Source: Actinoplanes aureus
GTDB lineage: Bacteria; Actinomycetota; Actinomycetes; Mycobacteriales; Micromonosporaceae
DNA: 64,000 bases
Direction: 5' to 3'
NCBI RefSeq assembly: GCF_015704865.1
Contig: NZ_JADQTO010000004.1
Coordinates: forward strand, 384,755 to 448,754
Below are positions 56,041 to 64,000 of the stretch, one piece after another. Under the pieces are notes generated by a model, which worked only from the letters and a program-made list of their open reading frames with translations, had not been told where the DNA came from and ran no database searches. The translations under genes and the position numbers were made by a program. How positions within the stretch are numbered: the stretch's first letter is position 1; each line of letters begins with the position of its first letter.

Positions 56041-56149
56041 CCGGCAGATTCCAGCACTCGTTCGCAGCCGGCGGTTTCCGGCACCCGTTCCGCAGCGGCG
56101 GTTGCCGGCACCCATTCCGTTGCCGGCGGCTCCGGCACCCTTTCCGCAG
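56041..56149. repeat. 27-28-bp tandem repeat, four imperfect copies
   Basis: Units begin at 56041, 56068, 56096 and 56123, each around CCGGCGG, TTCCGGCACCC and TTCCGCAG. The array starts one base after repeat B copy 2. A different tandem array sits at the same relative place after copy 1. Confidence 0.6.
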
Positions 56150-56628
56150 CGCGCGCTGCTGCACCGGGCGGCCACCTTCGTGAACAGCCGGGCGCGCGGC
56201 GGCTCCGGCCTCCTTTCGCAGCGGGCGGGTTCCGGACGCGTTTCGGCAGCCGGCGGCTTTCCGGCAGGCCACCGTGACCGGCGGTTCTGGCATGCGCTTC
56301 CGACAGCCAGCGGACTTTGGCCTCGATCCGTCCACTGTGCTCGGCGCACCCCTGTGGCCCCGGCCGTCTTCTACACAACCGGCACCCTCCGACACGTGGT
56401 AGAGCGACGGCTGAGGGCCCAGCCGTCGTCTACGCCTATGCCCCGACAGCCGTTCGACGAGGTGGAAGCGTGACGGCTGGGCGGGCCGAGCCGTCGCTGG
56501 CGTACCTTGTCTGGCTCGTCAGTGGGTGGGGGTCTGGCGTGTGTTGCCTGTTGGTGGGGTGTTGTGGTTGCCCGCGCTGCGCGTTGACCTTGGCGTTGTT
56601 CGGCGAGCGCGTTTGCGGGTTGGTGGCG

Positions 56629-56746
56629 GGAGCCGCGCTGTGGAGGGTGAGTAGGCAAGGTTTTGGGCGGTGATGGTCCACGCAGGGATCAAGCCTGACC
56701 GCCCGGAGTGGGCCATCGCCGCCCAAACCGTCCCCGCTCGCGAGCG
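56629..56746 (-). repeat. Dispersed palindromic repeat family B, copy 3 (inverted)
   Basis: Reverse-complement copy of family B with its hairpin at 56659-56729. Compared with copies 1 and 2 each arm has lost bases in the same place: GGTTTTGGGCGG and CCGCCCAAACC in place of GGTTTTGGGGCGG and CCGCCCCAAAACC. One G-C pair is thus removed on both sides, while loop and flanking CGCTCGCGAG box are kept. Confidence 0.75.
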
Positions 56747-56808
56747 TGACCAAGCCGCACCGCGCAACCGAGGCGCAGTTCGTTATCGGCCGTCATTGCG
56801 GGGGTGTG

Positions 56809-56822
56809 TGGGAGCGTTCCCA
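56809..56822. promoter_or_regulatory. CebR-like LacI-family operator
   Basis: TGGGAGCGTTCCCA differs at one base from TGGGAGCGCTCCCA, the CebR box that controls cellulose-utilisation genes in Streptomyces and relatives (from memory). It lies 75 bases upstream of the candidate -35 of the pectate lyase gene. Consistent with control of plant-polymer degradation by a sugar-responsive LacI repressor. Confidence 0.55.
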
Positions 56823-56896
56823 CTGGTGATGGGATGTTCGCTAACAGAAGGGCGTTTGCAGCAAATGGCTGCAACAAACTGCAAATGCGCATTCTC

Positions 56897-56925
56897 TTGA
56901 CGGGCCAAGTTGTTAGCGACAACAT
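56897..56925 (+). promoter_or_regulatory. Pectate lyase promoter with LacI-type operator
   Basis: TTGACG (56897-56902) and CAACAT (56920-56925) are 17 bases apart. The spacer and -10 are covered by TGTTAGCGACAACA (56911-56924), two bases from the palindrome TGTTAGCGCTAACA seen upstream of actinobacterial glycosidase genes. A related TGTTCGCTAACA lies at 56835-56846, and a TTGCAGC/GCTGCAA inverted repeat at 56856-56874. Transcription would begin near 56932, giving an ~80-base leader. Confidence 0.5.
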
Positions 56926-57014
56926 CGATGGACATCTGTTCTGTAGTGAGCCGGGCACGCGAGGAAGACCCCCAGTGCGCGGCGTTTCCCCATGCCTCGG
57001 ACGGAGAGGAAACC

Positions 57015-58274
57015 ATGAGCGAGACCAGAAGACGACGGCGCTGGGCGGCGGTGGCGGTCACGGTGCTGACGACTGTCGGCCTCGGTGCGGCCGGTGTGGT
57101 CACGGCCCAGCAAGCGAGCGCGGCCACCATCGACCTCAACGCCTACTACGTGCTGAAGAATCAGCACAGTGGCAAGGTGCTGGACGTCTGGAACCTCTCC
57201 ACCGCCGATGGCGCGGTCATCAACCAGTGGTCGCAGAACAACGGCGACTGGCAGCAATTCAAGTTCCTCGACATGGGCAGCGGCAACTACCGGCTGCAGG
57301 CCAAGCACAGCGGCAAGGTGCTCAACGTTCAGGGGGCTTCGACGGCCAACGGCGCGCAGATCATCCAGTCCAACGGTGACAAGAACGCGACCAGCCAGCA
57401 GTGGAGGATCCAGGACATCGGCAGCAACATTCAGCTGATCAACCGGAACAGCGGCAAGGCCCTGGAGGTCTTCGAGTGGTCGACCGCTGACGGTGGCAAC
57501 GTGGTGCAGTACGACGACCAGAACTTCGCCAACCAGCAGTGGCAGCTCATCAAGATGGGCAGCAGCGGCGGGGGCGGCGGCACCGGTCCGACCACGCCGT
57601 GGCCCAGCGAGACCGGCAGCGTGAAGGTGAACGCCACCATCAGCGTCTCGTCGAGCGGGCTGGACGGCGGCAACAAGCGGTACTACGGCATCGGTGACGG
57701 CGGGCAGAGCGAGAGCCAGGACCCGATGTTCAAGCTCGCCAACGGCGCCACCCTGTCGAACGTGATCATCGGTGCCCCGGCCGGTGACGGCGTGCACTGC
57801 GACGGCAACTGCACGCTGCGCAACGTGTGGTGGCTGGATGTGGGTGAGGACGCGGCGACGTTCCGCGGCGGCAGCTCGACGGTGGCCACCGTTGATGGCG
57901 GCGGTGCGCGGTCGGCGTCGGACAAGGTGTTCCAGCACAACGGTGGCGGCACGCTGACCATCAAGAACTTTCAGGTCACGAACTTCGGCAAGCTGTACCG
58001 GTCGTGCGGCAACTGCTCGACGCAGTACAAGCGGACCGTCGTCGTGCAGAACGTGCGGCTCACCGCCCCGGGTGGCTCGGTGGTCGGCATCAACACCAAC
58101 TACGGCGACACCGCCACGCTCAGCGGCATCAACATCGTCGGCGACAGCTCGAAGAAGATCTCCATCTGTGACCGGTTCACCGGCAACAGCAGCGGGGACG
58201 AGCCGACCAAGACCGGTTCCGGCCCGGACGGTACGTACTGCCGCTACTCGACCTCCGACATCACCTACTCCTGA
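57015..58274 (+). CDS. Secreted pectate lyase (PL3) with N-terminal ricin-type lectin domain
   Basis: 419 residues. The signal peptide carries RRRRR before a hydrophobic stretch and ends near ASAA (36), possibly Tat. A ricin-type beta-trefoil carbohydrate-binding domain (about 38-180) has three YVLKNQHSGKVLDV/QW repeats. A Gly linker (GSSGGGGGTG) leads to a family 3 pectate lyase domain (200-419) with FKLANGATLSNVIIG, GVHCDGNCTLRNVWW and DVGEDAATFRG. It cleaves polygalacturonate by calcium-dependent beta-elimination outside the cell. GGAGAGGAAA precedes the ATG. It is flanked by LacI-type operator-like sites. Confidence 0.92.
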   Translation: MSETRRRRRWAAVAVTVLTTVGLGAAGVVTAQQASAATIDLNAYYVLKNQHSGKVLDVWNLSTADGAVINQWSQNNGDWQQFKFLDMGSGNYRLQAKHSGKVLNVQGASTANGAQIIQSNGDKNATSQQWRIQDIGSNIQLINRNSGKALEVFEWSTADGGNVVQYDDQNFANQQWQLIKMGSSGGGGGTGPTTPWPSETGSVKVNATISVSSSGLDGGNKRYYGIGDGGQSESQDPMFKLANGATLSNVIIGAPAGDGVHCDGNCTLRNVWWLDVGEDAATFRGGSSTVATVDGGGARSASDKVFQHNGGGTLTIKNFQVTNFGKLYRSCGNCSTQYKRTVVVQNVRLTAPGGSVVGINTNYGDTATLSGINIVGDSSKKISICDRFTGNSSGDEPTKTGSGPDGTYCRYSTSDITYS

Positions 58275-58290
58275 GGGAAGGCGGCCGGGA

Positions 58291-58953
58291 TCAGTGCGAT
58301 CCCGGCCGCACCAGCCCGCTCTCGTACGCGAAAGCCACCGCCTGCACCCGGTCCCGCAGCCCGAGCTTCATCAACATCCGCGACAGGTACGTCTTGACCG
58401 TCGCCTCCCTGAGATACAGCTCCGCGGCGATCTCGGCGTTGGACAGTCCGCGGGCCACCAGCCGCAGCACGTCGGTCTCCCGGTCGGTCAGTTCGCCGAG
58501 CCGTGAGGCGTGGGCCGGGTCGTGCTGCGGCGCCGTGGCCAGTGACTGGATGACCCGCAGGGTGACCGCGGGGTCGAGCAGACCACGACCGTCGGCGACC
58601 GTGCGTACCGCGTCCAGCAGCTGCTCCGGCGGCGACACCTTGAGCAGGAAACCGCTGGCCCCGGCCCGGAGCGCCCCGGTCACGTAGCTGTCCTCGTCGA
58701 ACGTGGTCAGCACGATGATCCGCGTCGCGGGCAGTTCCTCGATGATCCGCCGGGTCGCCTCGATGCCGTCGACCCGTGGCATCCGGATGTCGATGAGAAG
58801 CACGTCCGGCCTGGTCCGCAGGACCACGGAGACCGCTTCGGCGCCGTCCGACGCCTCGCCGACGACCTCGATGTCCGGCTGGTAGTCGAGCAGCATGCGC
58901 AGCCCGGCCCGGATCATCCCCTCGTCGTCGGCGAGTACGACACGGATCGTCAT
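58291..58953 (-). CDS. NarL/LuxR-family response regulator
   Basis: 220 residues. Receiver domain with acidic D9/D10, phosphoacceptor D55 (LLIDIRMP), Thr in LTTFDED and Lys in FLLKVSPPE. A GerE/LuxR helix-turn-helix (about 148-205) has ELTDRETDVLRLVARGLSNAEIAAELYLREATVKTYLSRML (longest part of the motif). ATG 58953 has AGGAGG five bases upstream and overlaps the kinase stop by four bases. The partner is the frameshifted kinase just upstream. Confidence 0.92.
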   Translation of the reverse strand: MTIRVVLADDEGMIRAGLRMLLDYQPDIEVVGEASDGAEAVSVVLRTRPDVLLIDIRMPRVDGIEATRRIIEELPATRIIVLTTFDEDSYVTGALRAGASGFLLKVSPPEQLLDAVRTVADGRGLLDPAVTLRVIQSLATAPQHDPAHASRLGELTDRETDVLRLVARGLSNAEIAAELYLREATVKTYLSRMLMKLGLRDRVQAVAFAYESGLVRPGSH

Positions 58954-60093
58954 CGGGTCCTCCTGATCGGGAAGGTGGCACAGACCGCATAGCCGCCGGA
59001 CGGGCGCGGGCCGGCGCGCAGGGCACCGCCGAAGAGCCCGACCCGTTCCCGCATCCCGATCAGCCCGTGGCCGCCCACGGTGGCGTCGGGGACGACGGAA
59101 TCTGACGGATCGTTGGTCACCTCGACGGTGAGCGTGTCGCCGCTGTGGCACAGGCGGAGCCGGGTGGGCACGAGACCGGCGTGCCGCAGCACGTTTGACA
59201 GTGCCTCCTGCGCGATCCGGTAGGCCGACACGTCCAGGCTTCGCGGAAGGTCGAAGTCACCGACCACCTCCAGCTCGACGGGGAGCCCGGCTGCGCGTAC
59301 GTCATCGAGCAGCTCGTCGATGTGCCGCAGTGACGGCTGCGGCGCGTGCCTCGGCTTCGGCCTCGTCGCGCAGGATGCCGACCAGGCCGCGCAGTTCCTG
59401 CACCGATTGGCGGCCCAGCCGTTCCACGCCGAGCAGGACCTCGCTCTCCATCGGCCGGTCGTCCATCCGGGTACGCAGCACCCCGATCTGCAGGACCATC
59501 ACGCTCACCGAGTGCGCTACCGCGTCGTGGATCTCCCGCGCGATCCGCTGCCGCTCCTCCATGACCACGGCGCGGTCCCGGGCTTCCCGTTCGGCGTCCA
59601 GGGCCGCGGCGAGGCGGGCCAGTTCGTCGCCGCGGTTGCGTTCCCGCCGCACCACCTGGCCGACCCACCAGGACACCCAGTACAGCGTGCCGAAGAACAG
59701 CGACTCCCACGCCGACTGCCCACCGGCGAGCACCGCGACCACGGCCATCAGGTGCCCGCCGGCCGGGCCGGTCCAGCGGTGTCGGCCGGTCTGGCGGTAG
59801 CCGAGCCACCCGTACGCCAGCAGCAGCGCCACCACGGTCGTACCCGGCGGCCCGGGTATCCCCAGAGCGACCACGGCCGGGAAGGTGGCGGACATCAGCA
59901 GCGCTCCGCCGAGCGGTGACCAGGCGGCCAGCACCGCCGCCACGGCGGTGATCGCGACGCTGACCGCCGGGGCGAGGGGCGCCGCCTGATACGCCTGGTC
60001 CAGCGTCACCTCGGCCACGCCCAGCACGGTGAGCAGCACCGCCGCGCCGATCGGCAGCGTGCGCCAGGGCGCCGGTACGTGCGGAGAAGGCAT
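58950..60093 (-). pseudogene. Sensor histidine kinase (HisKA_3/HATPase_c), apparently frameshifted
   Basis: From the ATG at 60093 the first frame encodes five to six membrane helices, then the dimerisation/phosphoacceptor domain MEERQRIAREIHDAVAHSVSVMV, and ends early at 59302 with RRAAR. The second frame (from upstream of 59330 down to 58950) continues as PSLRHIDELLDDVRAAGLP, VVGDFDLPRSLD, YRIAQEALSNVLRHAG (N box) and GGHGLIGMRERVGLFGG (G box). One extra base near 59330-59365 would explain the change. Either an assembly error or a real loss. TACCGT lies six to seven bases before the ATG (leaderless). If intact it would be a NarL-type partner of the response regulator encoded next. Confidence 0.75.
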
Positions 60094-60298
60094 GTGGATC
60101 ACGGTAGCCAGCCGGGATGACGGTGCGGATCAGCCTGCTGGTGGACAGCCGGGCCCTCGCTCGTCCGCCGTGTGACGGACGAGCGGGCGGCGCCGGCCAG
60201 CCGCGCGGCGGGGCTCGATCAAGCCCGTGGAAGGCATCGCCGGCACCGGTGCGAGACCTAAGTTTTCCCAGGTCAACGACAACCGAGGAGAACTGATC

Positions 60299-60964
60299 AT
60301 GACTGTGACCGCACCTGTTGCCGCCCTTGACAACCCGGCTCGTCGAGTCCTGTGGCGGACCGGCGCCGCGTCCCTGATCGCCGGACCGCTGCTGTTCTTC
60401 GCCGGCAGCGTCACCGCGCCGGCGCAGGACTCCGAGACCCAGGCCGGCTACGTCGAATCGCTGGCCCGCGACCCGATGCTGACGCAGGTGTCCGCGCTGC
60501 TGCTGCACTACGGCAACATCTTCATCGGCGTCGGCGCGCTACTGCTCCCGCTGCTGGTTCGTGGCCGTAAGGGCGCCGTCGTCACGATCGTCGGTTCGCT
60601 GATGATGGCGCTCGGCTTCCTTAACATCTCCGGCAATCTGCTCAGCGACTGGTGGATCATGGAGCTGGGCCGGAACCTGCCGATCGAGCAGGCGGTCGCT
60701 CTCGCCGAGGGTGCTCTGGGCCACGGGCTGCTGCAGGTCTGGAACTTCACCGAGATGCTGTCCCTGCTCGGCGTGGTCGTGGCGCAGGTCGGGCTGGCCC
60801 GGGCCGGTGTGATCGGCTGGTGGGCCGTTCCGCTCCCGGTGGTCTGCCTGCTCGGCGCGTTCGCGCTGCCGCTGAGCATGCCGCTGTTGATCTCCGCCGT
60901 GGTGGGCGCTGCCTTCGCGCCGCTGGTCGTGGCCGGTATCCGGGCGATGCGCCGCCCGGCCTGA
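60299..60964 (+). CDS. Integral membrane protein, unknown function
   Basis: 221 residues with about six membrane segments (TGAASLIAGPLLFFAGSV, LLLHYGNIFIGVGALLLPLLV, VTIVGSLMMALGFLNISGN, EMLSLLGVVVAQVGLARAG, WWAVPLPVVCLLGAFALP and LISAVVGAAFAPLVVAG). GGAG eight bases before the ATG is the ribosome site, and TAAGTT at 60259-60264 may be the -10. Divergent from the kinase gene, a position typical of two-component targets. I do not recognise the family. Confidence 0.75.
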   Translation: MTVTAPVAALDNPARRVLWRTGAASLIAGPLLFFAGSVTAPAQDSETQAGYVESLARDPMLTQVSALLLHYGNIFIGVGALLLPLLVRGRKGAVVTIVGSLMMALGFLNISGNLLSDWWIMELGRNLPIEQAVALAEGALGHGLLQVWNFTEMLSLLGVVVAQVGLARAGVIGWWAVPLPVVCLLGAFALPLSMPLLISAVVGAAFAPLVVAGIRAMRRPA

Positions 60965-60992
60965 GCAGACCGCCCAGGCCACCGGGAACATG

Positions 60993-62567
60993 TCACCGAC
61001 TGGGTTGGCTCACCGGTACGGACGCGGCCGGTGCGGGCTCCTCGTCGAGGCCGACCACGTTGCGCTGCATCTCCACGTTCGACTGGCCGGTCCCGCCGAG
61101 CTGGATGTCGTCGTACGCCTTGAGCTCGTTGTTCTCGTCGAAGTACAGGACCGACAGGCTCAGCGGCGTCGGCTCCTCCTCCTCGAGCCCGCGCAGCCCG
61201 GCCCCACCGGTCGACCCCTCGATCATGAGCCGGGTCGTCATCGGTGGCAGGGGTGCGGCCGACGGCACCGGGGACGGTGCGGCCGACGCCGACGGCGACG
61301 GGGCCGGCGCCTCCGGGGCGGGCAGCACACTCACCTCGCGCTGGTGCCGGTGCCCGGCCAGCACCAGCGGCACCACCCCGGAGAGCGGCTGCGCCATGGC
61401 CGGATCGTGAACCAGGGCGATGTCCACCTGCTTGCCGGAGCCGCGGATCGTGGTCGCCAGCCGCTCACCCGCCGCGCTCAGCAGCTCGGGGCCGGAGTCG
61501 TCCCCGGCCTCGTTCGTCTCGCTCTTGTCCGGGGTGAACTGCGGGTCGCCGATCCCGGCGATGGTCAGCCCGTCCACCTCGGTGAGGGCGTTGTCCAGGA
61601 CCACCGCGTTGCTCTGCGCGTCCACCGCGGCCTGGATCGCCGCCGAGTCGTGGTTGCCCCGCACGTAGATGTACGGCACCTGGATCGACGGGATCGAGGC
61701 GACGTATCCGGTCTCGGCGCTGCTGCCCCAGTCGACGATGTCCCCGGTGTCGATCACCGCATCGATCTCGAAGGTCTCCACCACGGTCCGGATCAAGCCC
61801 CAGGAGGACGGGTTGAGGTGCAGGTCGGAGACGTGCAGCAGACGGGTGGTGTTGCCGGCCGGCTCGTAGACCGGCAGCGTCGCGATCGTCGAGTAGACCC
61901 GGCTGACGTTACCGACGATGGCCTGCAGCTGCTCGGCGTACCGCCCGTAGTTGTCCGCGATCCGCCGGGCGTCGCCGACCACCGCGGGTGCGTTGATCAG
62001 CAGTCCCTCGTACCGCGGCTCGCTGATCGCGTCCGGTCGCAGCGTGCCCGCCGCCAGGCCCAGGCTGCCGGTGGTGATCACCAGCGCGGTCACGCCGGCC
62101 GCCGCCGTGCGGCGGACGTCGCGGAAGATGACGGCGGCCAGGATCAGCGCGCTGAGCACGGCCAGCCCGAGGGTACGCAGCCCGAGGCGGGACACCCCGG
62201 CCACCACCTCGTCGACCGCCCGGTCACCGGCCGAGCTGAGCGCCGACGGGTTGTCGATCAAGGCCTCGGTACGGCTCTGGTCCAGCGAGCCGAGGGCCAC
62301 CTTGAGGTGCAGCGGCCCGGAGTGGCTGTCCAGGTGCAGCGAACCGAGCGGCGGGATGTCCACCTCGGTGCCGCCGTGGACGGACGGCGAGATGGACATC
62401 TCGGCGCTGAACGGGCCCACGTTGAGGTCGGCGTGCGCGAAGAGCATCACACCGATCACCGAGCCGACGACGCTGACCAGGCCCACCGTGGCGGCGATCC
62501 CGGTACGCCGTACCCAGCGGTGCCGGATCACCCGGCCGGCCCGATGCCGGAGTTCGCGCAGTTTCAT
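60993..62567 (-). CDS. Membrane-anchored metallophosphoesterase
   Basis: 524 residues. Membrane helix at ~19-43 (IAATVGLVSVVGSVIGVMLF), an extracytoplasmic segment, two more helices (~130-175), then a calcineurin-like phosphoesterase domain with HVSDLHLN, DTGDIVDWG, YVRGNHDS, LVHDP and LAGHRHQ metal motifs. A Pro/Ala-rich insert (~430-455) lies before the final beta strands. It hydrolyses a phosphate ester, probably outside the membrane; substrate unknown. ATG 62567 is chosen, with GTG at 62576 possible. Confidence 0.85.
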   Translation of the reverse strand: MKLRELRHRAGRVIRHRWVRRTGIAATVGLVSVVGSVIGVMLFAHADLNVGPFSAEMSISPSVHGGTEVDIPPLGSLHLDSHSGPLHLKVALGSLDQSRTEALIDNPSALSSAGDRAVDEVVAGVSRLGLRTLGLAVLSALILAAVIFRDVRRTAAAGVTALVITTGSLGLAAGTLRPDAISEPRYEGLLINAPAVVGDARRIADNYGRYAEQLQAIVGNVSRVYSTIATLPVYEPAGNTTRLLHVSDLHLNPSSWGLIRTVVETFEIDAVIDTGDIVDWGSSAETGYVASIPSIQVPYIYVRGNHDSAAIQAAVDAQSNAVVLDNALTEVDGLTIAGIGDPQFTPDKSETNEAGDDSGPELLSAAGERLATTIRGSGKQVDIALVHDPAMAQPLSGVVPLVLAGHRHQREVSVLPAPEAPAPSPSASAAPSPVPSAAPLPPMTTRLMIEGSTGGAGLRGLEEEEPTPLSLSVLYFDENNELKAYDDIQLGGTGQSNVEMQRNVVGLDEEPAPAASVPVSQPSR

Positions 62568-62616
62568 AAGGGGCACACCCTGCCCGGACCGGTGCGGATT
62601 GAAACAGTCATGGCCG

Positions 62617-63783
62617 TCAACTCCGGCCGGCGCCGCCGTCGGAGAAGACCAGACGGATGATGCGGTCGTCCTCGGGATCCGGCTCGCCGGCCTCCTCCTG
62701 GTTGGAGGTGCTCACCCAGAACGAGCCGTCCGGCGCGGTGACCAGGGCGCGCAGCCGGCCGAACTCGTCGTTGAGCAGTTGCTGCGGGTTGCCGAGCACG
62801 GTGCCGTTGCCGGTCACGTTCAGCAGGTACATCCGCTTGCCGAGCAGGCAGGCGGTGGCCACCAGGCTGTCCAGCGCGGCCACCCCGCCGCACGACGACT
62901 CCGCGGCCGGCCAGCCGACCAGCGGGTTCGTCAGCTTGGCGTCGGTGCCGGGGCCGTCGGCGGTGGGCCAGCCGTAGTTGGCGCCCTTGGTGATCACGTT
63001 CAGCTCGCCGGACCGGGGCTGGCCGCTCTCCGTGGCGTACATCCGCTTGGTGCGGTCCCAGGCCAGACCCTGCACGTTGCGGTGCCCGGAGGACCAGACC
63101 GGCGAGTTCTTGACCGGGTTGCCGGAGGCCGGCTTGCCGGCCGTGGTGATCCGCAGGATCTTGCCGCCGAGGCTCTTCGGGTTCGCCGCCAGGCTGCCGG
63201 CCGGGGTTCCGTCGCCGGTGCCGACGTAGAGCTGCCCGTCCGGCCCGAAGGCCAGCGCGCCGCCGTTGTGGCTCGCCGAGCGCGGGATGCCGGTGAGGAT
63301 CGGCTGGAGCTTGCCGCCGGCCACCAGTTTGCCGACCCGGTTGTCCCGCTCGGTGGAGTAGTAGACGTACAGGGTCTTGTCGGTCGCGTACTTCGGGGAG
63401 ACGGCGATGCCGAGCAGTCCGCCGTCGCCGGAGGGGCGTACCTCGCTGAGGCGCTGCAACTCGGTGACCTTGAGGCCCTCGGCGTCCGACTCCGGGCCCA
63501 CCTTCAGGATGCGGGCGGTGTCCCGCTCGGTGACCACGGCCGAGCCGTCCGGCAGGAAGGCGATGCCCCAGGGCACCTCCAGTGCCTTGGCCAGAACCGT
63601 GATCGCGACCTCGCGCTCCTCGCCGTCCGCGGAGGAGGTGGGCGCGACGGACGGGCGGGGCAGGTTGGGCGGAGACCCGGCCTGGTCCGGCCCGGGCGGT
63701 CCGAAACTGCAGCTCGCGGTCAGTGCCAGCACGGCACCGAAGGTCGCGACCGCAGCGCGGCCCCGGCGGAAACGCACGACCAA
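62617..63783 (-). CDS. PQQ-dependent sugar dehydrogenase-like lipoprotein
   Basis: 388 residues. Signal peptide with lipobox LTASC (Cys25), a disordered Pro/Ser stretch, then a six-bladed beta-propeller of the GSDH/soluble-glucose-dehydrogenase family, with EVPWGIAFLPDGS, SGDGGLLGIAVSP, HNGGALAFGPDGQLYVGTGDG, SSGHRNVQGLAWD and GANYGWP. Acts at the outer membrane face oxidising a sugar, if PQQ is available. Actinobacterial members do not all bind PQQ, so the cofactor is uncertain. Starts with GTG or ATG near 63783. Confidence 0.87.
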   Translation of the reverse strand: MVVRFRRGRAAVATFGAVLALTASCSFGPPGPDQAGSPPNLPRPSVAPTSSADGEEREVAITVLAKALEVPWGIAFLPDGSAVVTERDTARILKVGPESDAEGLKVTELQRLSEVRPSGDGGLLGIAVSPKYATDKTLYVYYSTERDNRVGKLVAGGKLQPILTGIPRSASHNGGALAFGPDGQLYVGTGDGTPAGSLAANPKSLGGKILRITTAGKPASGNPVKNSPVWSSGHRNVQGLAWDRTKRMYATESGQPRSGELNVITKGANYGWPTADGPGTDAKLTNPLVGWPAAESSCGGVAALDSLVATACLLGKRMYLLNVTGNGTVLGNPQQLLNDEFGRLRALVTAPDGSFWVSTSNQEEAGEPDPEDDRIIRLVFSDGGAGRS

Positions 63784-63843
63784 ACCACCCCTCTCAGGCT
63801 CTGCCGACCAGGGTAGCCGCGGCGTCTGAGAGTTCGCCGACGC

Positions 63844-64000
63844 TCACTGCTCGGTGGTGGCCGGTGTGCCGAGCGGGTGTCCGCCGGCCGCCAGCACCAG
63901 GGGCAGGTTGTCCCGGTTGACGCCGGTCAGGCGGATGACGTTGCCGTTGTCGAGCAGGGCGGAGACCCGGCCGCGCTCGTCCGGGGCGAGCTCGGTGATC
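63844..64000 (-). CDS. C-terminal part of an unidentified protein
   Basis: The frame runs through the window edge and ends at TGA 63844-63846. It gives 51 residues, beginning with ITELAPDERGRVSALLDNGN and then VIRLTGVNRDNLPLVLA, ending TPATTEQ. It is fully open, GC-biased at third positions, and in line with neighbouring minus-strand genes. I do not recognise the family from this fragment. Confidence 0.5.
   Translation of the reverse strand, partial: ITELAPDERGRVSALLDNGNVIRLTGVNRDNLPLVLAAGGHPLGTPATTEQ

Larger units (their letters stand above)
55832..57014. other. Second gene-free, repeat-rich stretch
   Basis: About 1.2 kb between gatB and the pectate lyase gene. It carries repeat B copies 2 and 3 in opposite orientation (55916-56039 and 56629-56746), a 27-bp tandem array (56041-56149), and two GACGGCT/AGCCGTC hairpins (about 56407-56428 and 56472-56496). 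Open frames within resemble no family. The last 200 bases hold the regulatory region of the pectate lyase gene. Confidence 0.6.

Noticed and set aside
56041..56149. Tandem array considered as a CRISPR
   Set aside because: Units are directly adjacent with no unique spacers and no cas genes are nearby.
55916..56746. Composite transposon bounded by inverted repeat B copies
   Set aside because: The 590-bp interior encodes no recognisable transposase or cargo, and no target-site duplication was seen; a simple pair of dispersed repeats is more economical.

Overview
The window is a high-GC actinobacterial chromosome segment, most likely from a filamentous, motile member of the Micromonosporaceae such as Actinoplanes. 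This placement is my inference. It rests on strong GC bias with GC-rich third codon positions, many start codons lying 6-7 bases after a TANNNT-like -10 box (leaderless mRNAs), the actinobacterial mismatch endonuclease NucS, two tandem DivIVA/FilP-like coiled-coil proteins, an Aer-like chemotaxis pair, a 180-kDa-class NAD-glutamate dehydrogenase, and gene order shared with Mycobacterium tuberculosis (from memory) at both ends. No rRNA, tRNA, CRISPR array, integrase or insertion sequence was recognised.

Layout. 1-182: end of nucS. 183-1150: gene-free repeat-rich stretch. 1-10 kb: ABC permease/ATPase pair, aldehyde dehydrogenase, small CxxC protein, alpha/beta hydrolase, AI-2E family transporter and two paralogous coiled-coil proteins. 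10.4-19.8 kb: acyl-CoA metabolism block with methylmalonyl-CoA epimerase, thiolase, MeaB-type GTPase, a PadR/FAD-monooxygenase pair and an acyl-CoA mutase large subunit whose active-site residues match isobutyryl-CoA mutase, then a thioredoxin-TPR protein and an arginase-fold protein with a disordered tail. The order nucS-mce-thiolase-thioredoxin resembles Rv1321-Rv1324. 19.9-27 kb: divergent penicillin-binding lipoprotein and giant glutamate dehydrogenase. 27.3-36 kb: TetR/DCC/membrane operon with twin perfect palindromic operators, beta-N-acetylhexosaminidase with a divergent ROK regulator, ABC ATPase plus ribokinase, a split Aer-like PAS/MCP pair, and DoxX/DUF6232 membrane proteins. 36.1-42.1 kb: enoyl-CoA hydratase, membrane-anchored Hsp70-like protein, TPP enzyme and small membrane proteins.

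42.3-55.8 kb is a housekeeping block colinear with M. tuberculosis Rv3029c-Rv3009c: etfB-etfA, cysteine desulfurase-mnmA-MetE-like-ligA, then gatC-gatA-gatB. A GGDEF-EAL cyclic-di-GMP protein sits between ligA and gatC. The desulfurase and MnmA jointly serve tRNA 2-thiolation. GatCAB makes Gln-tRNA(Gln)/Asn-tRNA(Asn) by transamidation. EtfAB accepts electrons from acyl-CoA dehydrogenases and fits the acyl-CoA genes on the left.

55.8-64 kb: a second gene-free repeat stretch, a secreted ricin-lectin/pectate lyase under LacI-type operator-like sites, a two-component system whose histidine kinase is frameshifted, a membrane protein, a metallophosphoesterase and a PQQ-type sugar dehydrogenase lipoprotein. 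The most unusual non-coding signal is a set of two palindromic repeat families (124 bp with three copies, and 53 bp with two copies). One copy of the larger family has lost bases on both sides of the stem together, as expected for a conserved hairpin.
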